Assembly (NCBI GenBank): GCA_947252755.1
Contig: CAMXWV010000014.1
Coordinates: 1-42,765 of the forward strand
Direction: 5' to 3'
Source of the DNA: an uncultured Dermabacter sp.
Lineage (GTDB): Bacteria; Actinomycetota; Actinomycetes; Actinomycetales; Dermabacteraceae
Length of the DNA stretch: 42,765 bases
The position numbers and the translations under genes are program-made. The stretch's first letter is position 1, and each line of letters starts with the position of its first letter. Positions 23,886-31,029 of the stretch are shown here, piece after piece. Under the pieces are notes generated by a model. It was not told where the DNA came from. It did not search any database and saw only the letters and a program-made list of their open reading frames with translations.

Positions 23886-24383
23886 GTGAAGATTCGTCGC
23901 CCTTCCGTCCGCATCGCAGCTGCTGCGGGCGCCATCAGCCTGGCGGCCCTGTTTTCGGGCTGCTCCTACATGAACCCGATCCAGACCCACGAGTTCTACC
24001 AGCCGGCTGAGGGCAGTGTGGAGAATCTCTTCCCCTCCGGCAACCCGGGCGAGCCGGTGGGCCTGCGCAATGTGTACGTGGTGGTTGACAGCTCCGGCAA
24101 GCCCACCGTGGTGGGCGGCCTGGCCAATGACACCACCGAAGACCAGCAGGTGACGCTCGTGGGCAAGAACGGTGACACCGAGCTTTTCTCCACCACCGTC
24201 ACTGTTCCCGCGCAGGGCATGGTCAGCTTCGGCCAGGAGATCCCCGCCATCGAGGTGTCCTCGCTGGGGGGAGCGAAGCCCGGTGACAACGTGGACTTCG
24301 AGTTCTCCGTGGGCGGGGAGAGCCTCACCGCCACCATTCCGGTGCTCGATGAGTCCCTGGGCTACACCTCACAGAACGAATGA
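23886..24383 (+). CDS. Small secreted lipoprotein, function unknown
   Basis: The 165-residue protein has a basic N-terminus, a hydrophobic segment and a lipobox LFSGC ending at C26, so it is predicted to be lipid-anchored outside the membrane. The mature part is beta-rich and resembles small Ig-like or DUF4397-like extracellular domains (VVVDSSGKPTVVGGLANDTTEDQQVTLVG), but I do not recognise a named family. I chose the GTG at 23886, with GAGGAG 5 nt upstream; the GTG at 23880 overlaps that site. It reads divergently from carD and converges on the RegX3-like gene, in a place where copper-chaperone or phosphate-related lipoproteins occur in some actinobacteria. Confidence 0.8.
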   Translation: MKIRRPSVRIAAAAGAISLAALFSGCSYMNPIQTHEFYQPAEGSVENLFPSGNPGEPVGLRNVYVVVDSSGKPTVVGGLANDTTEDQQVTLVGKNGDTELFSTTVTVPAQGMVSFGQEIPAIEVSSLGGAKPGDNVDFEFSVGGESLTATIPVLDESLGYTSQNE

Positions 24384-24420
24384 TCAACTAGGTGCAGCGA
24401 GCACTGTGCACCATGATGCA

Positions 24421-24452
24421 GAAGCCCCCGAACCGATCGGTTCGGGGGCTTC
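24421..24452. terminator. 32-bp perfect palindrome between convergent genes
   Basis: The whole interval is its own reverse complement, giving a 14-bp stem with a 4-nt loop. It lies between the lipoprotein stop (24383) and the convergent response regulator stop (24486), as expected of a bidirectional terminator. Confidence 0.85.
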
Positions 24453-24485
24453 TCGCTGCCGGCCGGCTCCGGATGGCGCATCCGC

Positions 24486-25193
24486 TCAGCGCGGCACATC
24501 CTCCAGCTTGTAACCCAGTCCTCGTACCGTGAGCAGCACCCGGGGGCTCTTCGGGTTCGGCTCGATCTTTGAGCGCAGCCGCTTCACATGCACATCGAGC
24601 GTCTTCGTATCTCCCACGTAGTCCGTGCCCCACACCCGGTCGATCAGCTGGGCGCGAGTGAGAACTCGGCCCGTGTTGCGCAGCAGCAGCTCGAGCAGAT
24701 CGAACTCCTTCAGCGGCAGCGGCGTCTCCGTGCCGTCCACCGTGACCACATGCCGGTCCACGTCCATCACGATGCCCGCTGCTTCGAGCACGGAGTCATC
24801 GGCTGGCTGCTCCGCTGCCGGCGCTGCGCGCTCCTTGCCGCGCCGCAGCGCCGCCTTTACGCGTGCCAGCAGCTCACGGGAGGAGTAGGGCTTGGTGACG
24901 TAGTCATCGGCGCCGAGCTCAAGCCCGAGCACCTTATCCACTTCATCATCCTTCGCGGTCACCATGATGATCGGAACACTGGAAGTGCGCCGTATCTCCC
25001 GGCACACATCGATGCCGCTCATTCCCGGCAGCATGAGATCCAGCAGAACCAGATCCGGGGAATGGTTCGCAAAGATCGTCAGTCCATCCAGGCCGTTGTC
25101 CGCCACCGCCACCTCGTGGCCTTCCCGGCGCAGTGCGTAGCTCAGCGGATCAGAGAAGGACTCCTCGTCCTCAACCACAAGAATGCGTGCCAT
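24486..25193 (-). CDS. regX3: OmpR/PhoB-family response regulator, RegX3-like
   Basis: The 235-residue protein has a receiver domain with E8-D9, phospho-acceptor D52 in LVLLDLMLPGMSG, T79 and K101, and a C-terminal winged helix (about 140-232; PLPLKEFDLLELLLRNTGRVLTR). It follows the SenX3-like kinase gene with a 1-bp gap. SenX3-RegX3 controls phosphate-starvation responses in mycobacteria; the same role is inferred here from similarity and synteny near carD. The name RegX3 is by resemblance and not proven. Confidence 0.88.
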   Translation of the reverse strand: MARILVVEDEESFSDPLSYALRREGHEVAVADNGLDGLTIFANHSPDLVLLDLMLPGMSGIDVCREIRRTSSVPIIMVTAKDDEVDKVLGLELGADDYVTKPYSSRELLARVKAALRRGKERAAPAAEQPADDSVLEAAGIVMDVDRHVVTVDGTETPLPLKEFDLLELLLRNTGRVLTRAQLIDRVWGTDYVGDTKTLDVHVKRLRSKIEPNPKSPRVLLTVRGLGYKLEDVPR

Positions 25194-25194
25194 A

Positions 25195-26376
25195 TCAGTC
25201 CAGTGCCGTGCTCAGGTCCGAGTGCTGCTCTGCGGCAGCCGCGGACAGTTCGGGAATCTGCAGTGTGAACGTGGAACCGTGTCCGGGAGCAGAATAAGCC
25301 GAAACAGCGCCGCCGTGGTCGCTCGCGATGTGTTTGACGATCGCCAGGCCCAGTCCGCTGCCGCCGGTGGCTCGGCTGCGTGCCTTATCCACCCGGAAGA
25401 ATCGCTCGAACACACGCTCCAGATCAGCGGGTTCGATGCCGATGCCCTGGTCCCGCACGCTCACCTCGACCATGCCGTTATGGCGGCGGGAGCTGATCGT
25501 GACTGTGGTGTCTGGGGGAGAGTAGGAAAGGGCATTGCTGATCAGGTTGGAGAGTGCCGTCACGAGCATCGTCTGTGATCCGTACACGAACAGGTCTTCC
25601 TGCGCGTGATTGACCATGCGGATCGAGTGCGCCGCCGCCAGGGTGGAGTTGTGAGACACAGCCGCCGCGGCCACGTCCCGCATGCTGATCTCATCGGCGT
25701 TCACCAGGGCGCTGGAGCCCTGCACTCGTGAAAGTTCGATGATCTCCTGCACCAGGGTGCTCAGCCGCATCGACTCGCTCTGCATACGGTGCGCGAAGCG
25801 GCGCACCGCCTCCGGGTCGTCAGCCGCATCCTCCATCGTCTCTGCGAGCAGAGCAAGCGCCCCCACCGGAGTCTTCAGCTCATGGGAGACGTTCGCAACG
25901 AAGTCGCGGCGGGTCGCCTCCACACGGGTGGCTCGTGTGAGGTCCTCAGCGAGCAAAAGCACATGGTCGCTGCCGATCGCGCCCACCTTGACGCTCACGG
26001 TGCCGGTGCCGTCTGCCTCATTTGCCCGCCCCAACTCCAGCACCTGAGTACGATAACCGCCGTTGAAGCCCACCTCAGTGACCAGGTCGATGAGTTCGGT
26101 GGTGGCCAGACGCGGATAGTCGCCGCCCGTGGCGCGCACGATCCCGTAGCTGAATGCGAGCGGCGAAGCGCGCAGCACATCACCGTGCCGGTCGAGCATG
26201 ACATGCGCCGTAGAGAGGATGGCGAGGATCTCCGAGGCTGAGTCCGCAACCCCTGTTGCCGGGCGCACGTCGTGAACGCTATGCCGACGGTCCTCGCGGC
26301 GCAGCACCGCCATCGCGGCCACACCGAAGACGGCGCCGATCGCGACTGCGAGCACAATGGTCAGAGCAGAGTCCAC
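25195..26376 (-). CDS. senX3: Sensor histidine kinase, SenX3-like
   Basis: The 393-residue kinase has one N-terminal membrane helix (about 3-24), a PAS-like region (about 45-150; HVMLDRHGDVLRASPLAFSYG), a HisKA domain with H165 in FVANVSHELKTP, and HATPase_c with N-box SNLISNALSYSP and GGSGLGLAIVKHI. This short-helix plus PAS layout is that of SenX3/PhoR-type kinases. The start is GTG at 26376; TACTCT is exactly 6 nt upstream and overlaps a possible GGAG site. No phoU lies adjacent. Confidence 0.88.
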   Translation of the reverse strand: MDSALTIVLAVAIGAVFGVAAMAVLRREDRRHSVHDVRPATGVADSASEILAILSTAHVMLDRHGDVLRASPLAFSYGIVRATGGDYPRLATTELIDLVTEVGFNGGYRTQVLELGRANEADGTGTVSVKVGAIGSDHVLLLAEDLTRATRVEATRRDFVANVSHELKTPVGALALLAETMEDAADDPEAVRRFAHRMQSESMRLSTLVQEIIELSRVQGSSALVNADEISMRDVAAAAVSHNSTLAAAHSIRMVNHAQEDLFVYGSQTMLVTALSNLISNALSYSPPDTTVTISSRRHNGMVEVSVRDQGIGIEPADLERVFERFFRVDKARSRATGGSGLGLAIVKHIASDHGGAVSAYSAPGHGSTFTLQIPELSAAAAEQHSDLSTALD

Positions 26377-26382
26377 AGCTCC

Positions 26383-26388
26383 AGAGTA
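26383..26388 (-). promoter_or_regulatory. -10-like TACTCT, 6 nt before the SenX3-like GTG
   Basis: TACTCT on the minus strand is separated from the GTG at 26376 by 6 nt, matching the leaderless pattern elsewhere in the window. Confidence 0.4.
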
Positions 26389-26460
26389 GAAGGCGCGGCG
26401 AGCCCCGCGCCGCAGGCGCCGCCGGATGTCAAAGGGCAGTCATGCACTGTTCAGACGCTG

Positions 26461-26492
26461 TTCACCCCGCTGACCTGGGTCAGCGGGGTGAA
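26461..26492 (-). terminator. 14-bp stem terminator after the DUF4235 gene
   Basis: Arms 26461-26474 and 26479-26492 are perfectly complementary with a 4-nt loop. It lies 23 bp past the stop of the last gene of the Rieske-trmB-LCP-DUF4235 operon on the minus strand. Confidence 0.75.
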
Positions 26493-26514
26493 TCACCGGA
26501 TCAGATAGGAGCGG

Positions 26515-26892
26515 TCAGCCGCGGGCAGACTCCGGACGGCGGCCCAGGAGCCGGTTCGCGCCCGCCTCTGCACCTCGCTCAGCGGCCATGCGCAGACCGG
26601 AGATGACCGCGCCGGACACCGCGGTCCACAGCACGATCTTCCACGCGGGCAGCGCGTCGAACGAGGACTCCATCTCTCGCAGCTCCTGCTTGGTGGCGCC
26701 GCGCTGCTTGGCTTCCTTCTTCGCCTCTGCGAGGTCCTTCTCGCTGGTCTTCTGAGCGGAAGCCGTGGGCGCCTGCTCTCCGAAAGCCACGCCCCAGGCG
26801 GCGTCGAGCAGCTTGCTGCCCACCACACCTGCCGCGAGGCCGGCCAGAGTGATCACGAGCTTCACACCCGGGGTTGCGGTCTGCTTGGACAT
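26515..26892 (-). CDS. DUF4235-family small membrane protein
   Basis: The 125-residue protein has two membrane helices (about 10-28 and 82-101) flanking a charged Lys/Glu-rich segment (about 45-78) predicted to be helical or coiled. This is the DUF4235 pattern, a small actinobacterial family of unknown function. AAGGAGA lies about 7 nt before the ATG. It is the last gene of a minus-strand operon, 33 bp after an LCP gene. Confidence 0.8.
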   Translation of the reverse strand: MSKQTATPGVKLVITLAGLAAGVVGSKLLDAAWGVAFGEQAPTASAQKTSEKDLAEAKKEAKQRGATKQELREMESSFDALPAWKIVLWTAVSGAVISGLRMAAERGAEAGANRLLGRRPESARG

Positions 26893-26925
26893 TCAGGTTC
26901 TCCTTGGTTGATAGTGCAGCTCAGC

Positions 26926-27960
26926 CTAATGGTTACGGCTGTGCCACTCCTCCATCGCGTCGTTCTTGATCGCGGTGCGGAACTCATCCATCGCCGCCTC
27001 ATCCGTGGCCACCACGGAGGCACCGCCGGAGGTCGTGGTAGGGCCGCCATGCGGAACCGACCCGTAGCGGATGTCCGAGCTGCGGATGGAGCGCGAGTCG
27101 AACGCGAGGCTTGCGATCGTGGATGAGGTGAGGCCCGAGTCCACCGTCAGGTACGGGGAGAGGTCCTCGGTCAGCGCCTGGACCTTCTGCGGGTCGCTGA
27201 GCGTATCCGCGGAGATGATCTTCTTCATGATCGCAGCGAGCAGACGGCGCTGGTTCGCGTTGCGCTCAAAGTCTCCGTCCGCGAGCTGCATGCGCTGTCG
27301 CACGAAGATCAGCGCGGTCTCTCCGTCCATGTGCTGCGTGCCCTTGGTGAAGGTTTTGCCATCACCCTCAAAGTTCTGTGCCACTTCCACGTCCACGCCG
27401 CCCAGGGTGTCCACGATCTTCTGGATGCCGTCGAAGTCCACCAGCGCCACATGGTCGATCTTCACGCCCACATAGTTCTCCACCGTCTGGGTAGCGAGCG
27501 GCACTCCGCCATAGGCGAGGGCGGCATTGATGCGGTCCTTGCCATGGCCGGGGATGTCAATGTACAGATCGCGGGGGAAGGACGTCACGTACATCTGCTT
27601 GTTGTCCTCGGAGATGTGCACCAGCATGATCACATCCGAGCGCTGGCCCACCACACCGGACTTCTCAGCTTCCTCCGGGCTGCGCTTGTCCGAGCCGAGC
27701 AGGAGGATATTGGTGCCCTTGCCCTGCGCCTGCCGGTCCTTCTCCTCAAGTTCCACGGTGTCCACGTTCTTCGTGTAGGTGTTGTGCAGGCCCCAGAAGT
27801 AGGAGCCCACAATGGCGCCCACCACGAGCATCGGAATCAGCAGGGCGAGCACCAGCGCGATGCAGCATCCTTTCTTGCGCCGGCTCGCCCCAGACGAATC
27901 CTCCTCACCGGTGAACTCCTCGATGTCATCGAACGTTGAGTCCTCGTAGCTGCTGCTCAT
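26926..27960 (-). CDS. LCP-family cell-wall glycopolymer ligase
   Basis: The 344-residue protein has an acidic cytoplasmic N-terminus (about 1-28), one membrane helix (about 31-57) and an LCP domain (about 80-300). Key segments are GQRSDVIMLVHIS, TSFPRDLYIDIPGHGKDRINAA and FVRQRMQLADGDFERNANQRR, which carry the Arg/Asp residues for polyprenyl-pyrophosphate binding. This is the standard LCP architecture, unlike the 590-residue protein at 16900-18672. Its ATG overlaps the trmB stop by 4 nt. Confidence 0.92.
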   Translation of the reverse strand: MSSSYEDSTFDDIEEFTGEEDSSGASRRKKGCCIALVLALLIPMLVVGAIVGSYFWGLHNTYTKNVDTVELEEKDRQAQGKGTNILLLGSDKRSPEEAEKSGVVGQRSDVIMLVHISEDNKQMYVTSFPRDLYIDIPGHGKDRINAALAYGGVPLATQTVENYVGVKIDHVALVDFDGIQKIVDTLGGVDVEVAQNFEGDGKTFTKGTQHMDGETALIFVRQRMQLADGDFERNANQRRLLAAIMKKIISADTLSDPQKVQALTEDLSPYLTVDSGLTSSTIASLAFDSRSIRSSDIRYGSVPHGGPTTTSGGASVVATDEAAMDEFRTAIKNDAMEEWHSRNH

Positions 27961-28799
27961 GATGCGCCCTCCTGGCTGCGCGGCGGCTTCACGGCTGTGA
28001 AGCTGAGATCCCAGATGAGGCGTCCAGCGCGCAGCGCCTTTCCCTCGAATGCGGTCCGCACCCGGGAGGCAAAGCGTGGCGCCCAGCCGGTGGCGGGAGA
28101 GTCCGCAGGGATCTCGTCGGTGGTGGTGCCCTCCGGGCGGGGCCCCTCGGGATGATTATTGATGAACAGGCCCTCTCGTTCCACCGCGGCAAAGGCATGG
28201 GCCTGGTGGGCGGCGTAGTCCGCCCAGTCGGTGGCGGTGCGCACCGTCCCGCCCGGCTCCAGCAGCGTGTGCAGCTCCCGCAGGAAGCCCGCGCTGATCA
28301 GGCGGCGTTTGTGATGCTTGGTTTTGTGCCACGGATCCGCAAAGAAGATCCACACTTCCCGCACACTGGACTCGGGCAGCAGGCCGGGAAGGGAGTGCTC
28401 GGCATCGAACTCGAGGATGCGCAGGTTCGGCGGCAGCCCCAGGTTCTGTAGGTGAACCACGGTCTGGGCGTTGCCCGGCCGGTACACCTCGAACGCGAGG
28501 AAGTTCGTGGTGGGATTCTCCGCAGCGGCGCGGGCGATATTGTCCCCCTGGCCGGAGCCGATCTCGATGATCAGCGGGTTGTCATTGCCGAAGATCGCGC
28601 GCGGATCCAGCTGGATATCCGGGTGGATCAGAGTGTCTCGCACCCCGTGCGGCAGCTCCAGCAGGTAGGTCTTGTGGTGGCTGTTCCATGCGCTGATCTG
28701 CTCCTCGGTGAGGCGCTTGCCGCGGCGCACAAAGCTCACGATCTCGCGGCGCGGACGGCCGTCAGCGGCCAGGGGCCGGGACGCAGACTCAGGCGTCAA
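27957..28799 (-). CDS. trmB: tRNA (guanine46-N7)-methyltransferase
   Basis: The 280-residue class I methyltransferase has the SAM motif IEIGSGQGDNIARAA (about 87-101) and the TrmB signature FADPWHKTKHHKRR (about 162-175). It methylates G46 in the tRNA variable loop. The N-terminal extension (about 1-50) is normal in actinobacteria. The TTG start at 28799 lies within the end of the Rieske gene and is preceded by AAAGG about 9 nt upstream, an overlap of 11 bp. The LCP gene follows with a 4-nt overlap. Confidence 0.93.
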   Translation of the reverse strand: MTPESASRPLAADGRPRREIVSFVRRGKRLTEEQISAWNSHHKTYLLELPHGVRDTLIHPDIQLDPRAIFGNDNPLIIEIGSGQGDNIARAAAENPTTNFLAFEVYRPGNAQTVVHLQNLGLPPNLRILEFDAEHSLPGLLPESSVREVWIFFADPWHKTKHHKRRLISAGFLRELHTLLEPGGTVRTATDWADYAAHQAHAFAAVEREGLFINNHPEGPRPEGTTTDEIPADSPATGWAPRFASRVRTAFEGKALRAGRLIWDLSFTAVKPPRSQEGAS

Positions 28800-29235
28800 C
28801 GCGGGTCACCTTTCCATCCGCGACCGCGAGCTTCACCTCGGGCAGCGGCTCCACCGCGGGACCCTGGGTGGGGGCGCCGTCTGCCGGCGTGAACTCTGAA
28901 TCATGGCAGGGGCAGTGCAGTTTGCCGGAGTCGATCGCGCTGAGCGCGCAACCCTGATGGGTGCAGTACCCGGAATATCCCTTGAGGTCGTCACCCGTGC
29001 CCCGCACCACCGCCACGTACCCGCGGTCGCCGCCGAAATCCACCACACTTGTGGCGTTCTCGGGGATGCTTGCGAGATCCACGGCGCCAGACGCGTCCGC
29101 GTCGATCTGTTCATTCTGGATGCCGCCCCGATCGGGACCGCAACCGGTCAGCGCTGCTGCCGCGGCGCCGGTCAGCCCGAGCGCGCCGAGAGTGCGCCGG
29201 CGGATACAGGGGGAGGAGTGCTCGTTGGTGCTCAT
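28789..29235 (-). CDS. Tat-exported Rieske [2Fe-2S] lipoprotein
   Basis: The 148-residue protein has a twin-arginine signal (RRRTLGALGLTG) that ends in a lipobox LTGC, so it is probably folded with its cluster, exported by Tat and lipid-anchored. The Rieske motifs CTHQGC and CPCHDSEF supply two Cys and two His ligands. It lacks the long N-terminus of the QcrA subunit of the bc complex, so it is an orphan Rieske protein. The ATG at 29235 has TAGGCT 6 nt upstream. It starts an operon with trmB by overlap. Confidence 0.9.
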   Translation of the reverse strand: MSTNEHSSPCIRRRTLGALGLTGAAAAALTGCGPDRGGIQNEQIDADASGAVDLASIPENATSVVDFGGDRGYVAVVRGTGDDLKGYSGYCTHQGCALSAIDSGKLHCPCHDSEFTPADGAPTQGPAVEPLPEVKLAVADGKVTRVDA

Positions 29236-29241
29236 GCGCAC

Positions 29242-29247
29242 AGCCTA
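29242..29247 (-). promoter_or_regulatory. -10-like TAGGCT, 6 nt before the Rieske gene
   Basis: TAGGCT on the minus strand overlaps the stop codon region of the upstream YihY gene and lies 6 nt before the ATG at 29235. It suggests an internal leaderless promoter that would separate the two operons. Confidence 0.4.
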
Positions 29248-30408
29248 CTGGGCTGAACGGTGAGAAGGACGGTCAGCCTGCTCCTCGGTGATGACCGGAA
29301 GCTGCCCGGTGCGGCGCAGGCTTTCCTCCAGTTTGCGAGGATTCACCGCCCACAGGCTGGATGCATCCACGATGGCGAGAGAGGGGGAGCTGCTGAGCGG
29401 CTCCCCGGTGAGAGCCGAGCGCGCCACCTGTTTCGCCAGGGCCGAGTGACGTTCGTCATCCCGCTCGAAATAGTCCAGGGCGCGGGTGTGCTGCGGATCA
29501 AGGTGGATGCTCGACCAGGCGGGAAAGCCGAGCGCGATCTGCCGGGCGCGCAGGAACTCAGCATCCACGATCGCCCCGGCGATGATCACCATGCACGCCA
29601 CCCACACGATCACCAGGATCGCGATCAGCGAGTTGATCGTGGACAGCAGAGTGGAGAAGCGCGCGAGGACCTCGAACAGCCAGCCGAGCAGCACCGCCGC
29701 ACCGAACAGGGTGGCAACGCTCAGCATCGAGCCGATGCTCATCACGCGGTAGTACGGCAGCTGCACATTCGGAAACGCGAAATAGCTGTAGGACACCATA
29801 AGCGTGATGATGATCAGCAGGATCGGCCATTTCAGCAGTGACCACGCCTCGAACACCGCGCTGGAGATGCCGAAGTACTCGCCCACCTTCGCTGAGGCCT
29901 CATTGCCGATCAGCATGACCGCCGATGCCACGATCACCAGCACCACACCCACGATCGTCTCCAGGAAGGCACGCGCTCGCATGGGCAGAAACGGCAGTCC
30001 CTCGCGTGTGTCGTACACCGTGTGCAGCGTGCGATGGTAGGCGGCCACCCCATTGGAGGTGGACAGCAGCGCGCCGAGCGTTCCGAGCAGCAGGCCGAGC
30101 ACCCCGCCGTCAGTGGTGGTCAACGCCAACAGCGTCTGCTCATACGGCCGCGGGTCCACGGTGGGAAAGATCTGCCGCACGAGCGTTCCCACCATGTGCA
30201 CCGTCTCCTCCTCAATGCCGAGCAGAGACAGCACGGAGATGATCGCCACGGACCCGGGCAGCCAGCTCAGCACCGCGTAGAACGTCATCGTGGCCGCCAC
30301 ATCCCACACCTGGATCTCCAGGATCCGCACCCACACCCGGTGCAGAACGTGAAACACCGTGAGGCGTGGGCGCCTCACAGTGTTCACACGGGGGCGGACG
30401 GAGCTCAC
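29245..30408 (-). CDS. YihY/BrkB-family inner membrane protein
   Basis: The 387-residue protein has the six-helix core of the YihY/virulence factor BrkB family (about 40-295), including the early MTFYAVLSWLPG segment, and a hydrophilic tail of about 95 residues. The biochemical role is unknown; earlier RNase BN labels were wrong. The GTG at 30408 is 24 bp after the bioY stop, so it is the distal gene of that operon. The ribosome-binding site is weak (GAGG about 10 nt upstream), so the start is less certain. Confidence 0.85.
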   Translation of the reverse strand: MSSVRPRVNTVRRPRLTVFHVLHRVWVRILEIQVWDVAATMTFYAVLSWLPGSVAIISVLSLLGIEEETVHMVGTLVRQIFPTVDPRPYEQTLLALTTTDGGVLGLLLGTLGALLSTSNGVAAYHRTLHTVYDTREGLPFLPMRARAFLETIVGVVLVIVASAVMLIGNEASAKVGEYFGISSAVFEAWSLLKWPILLIIITLMVSYSYFAFPNVQLPYYRVMSIGSMLSVATLFGAAVLLGWLFEVLARFSTLLSTINSLIAILVIVWVACMVIIAGAIVDAEFLRARQIALGFPAWSSIHLDPQHTRALDYFERDDERHSALAKQVARSALTGEPLSSSPSLAIVDASSLWAVNPRKLEESLRRTGQLPVITEEQADRPSHRSAQ

Positions 30409-30432
30409 GCCCGCCCGCCTCGCAGCCGGATG

Positions 30433-31029
30433 TCAGTCACGGCGCTTCTCGCCGAGCAGCGCCCACGCGCCCGGCAGCAGGGCTGAGGCGGCCACTGCCT
30501 TGATCACATCGCCCACAATGAACGGCAGCAGGCCCATTGTGAGGGTGTCCGCAAGTCCCAGGCCAGCGGACAGCGCAAGCCAGGGAAGACCTGCCACATA
30601 GACGAGAGCGGTGGCGCCGATCGCTGCAAGCGCTGTGCGACTAGCGGAGCGGTCGGCGCCGCGGCGCGCCGCGTAGCCGAGCGCAGCGCCGGCGAGCACA
30701 TACCCGATCACGTAGCCGAACGATGCGGTGAGCAGACCGCTGCTGGACCAGCCCGCCAGCACTGGAGCGCCGAATGCGGCCAGCAGTGCGTACAGGCCGG
30801 TGGCGGCGATGCCGCGCGCCGGACCGAGCGAAGCGCCCACCAGCAGCGCGCCGAACGTGCCGAGGGTGAGCGGCACCGGCGTGAACGGCAGCGGGATCGA
30901 CACTTGGGAGATCAGCGTCAGCGCGGCGGTGCCCATCACCACCAGGGCGAGGTCACGGGCCAGTGACGGGATCGGCAGCACCCGGTCTGCAAGGACGGGG
31001 CGGTGCGTCAGGGCAGTCTGTGCGGTCAT
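30433..31029 (-). CDS. bioY: Biotin transporter BioY (ECF-type S component)
   Basis: The 198-residue, six-helix protein carries the BioY signature IPLPFTPVPLTLGTFGALLVGASLGPARG (residues about 46-74) that forms the biotin pocket. BioY imports biotin alone or with the EcfA/T energising module. Those modules (bioM/bioN) are not adjacent. GGAGGAG lies about 5 nt before the ATG, which overlaps the GH65 stop by 4 nt, an unusual partner for a vitamin transporter. Confidence 0.92.
   Translation of the reverse strand: MTAQTALTHRPVLADRVLPIPSLARDLALVVMGTAALTLISQVSIPLPFTPVPLTLGTFGALLVGASLGPARGIAATGLYALLAAFGAPVLAGWSSSGLLTASFGYVIGYVLAGAALGYAARRGADRSASRTALAAIGATALVYVAGLPWLALSAGLGLADTLTMGLLPFIVGDVIKAVAASALLPGAWALLGEKRRD

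Noticed and set aside
28789..29235. QcrA subunit of the cytochrome bc complex
   Set aside because: The protein is too short, has a Tat lipoprotein signal and lacks qcrB/qcrC neighbours.
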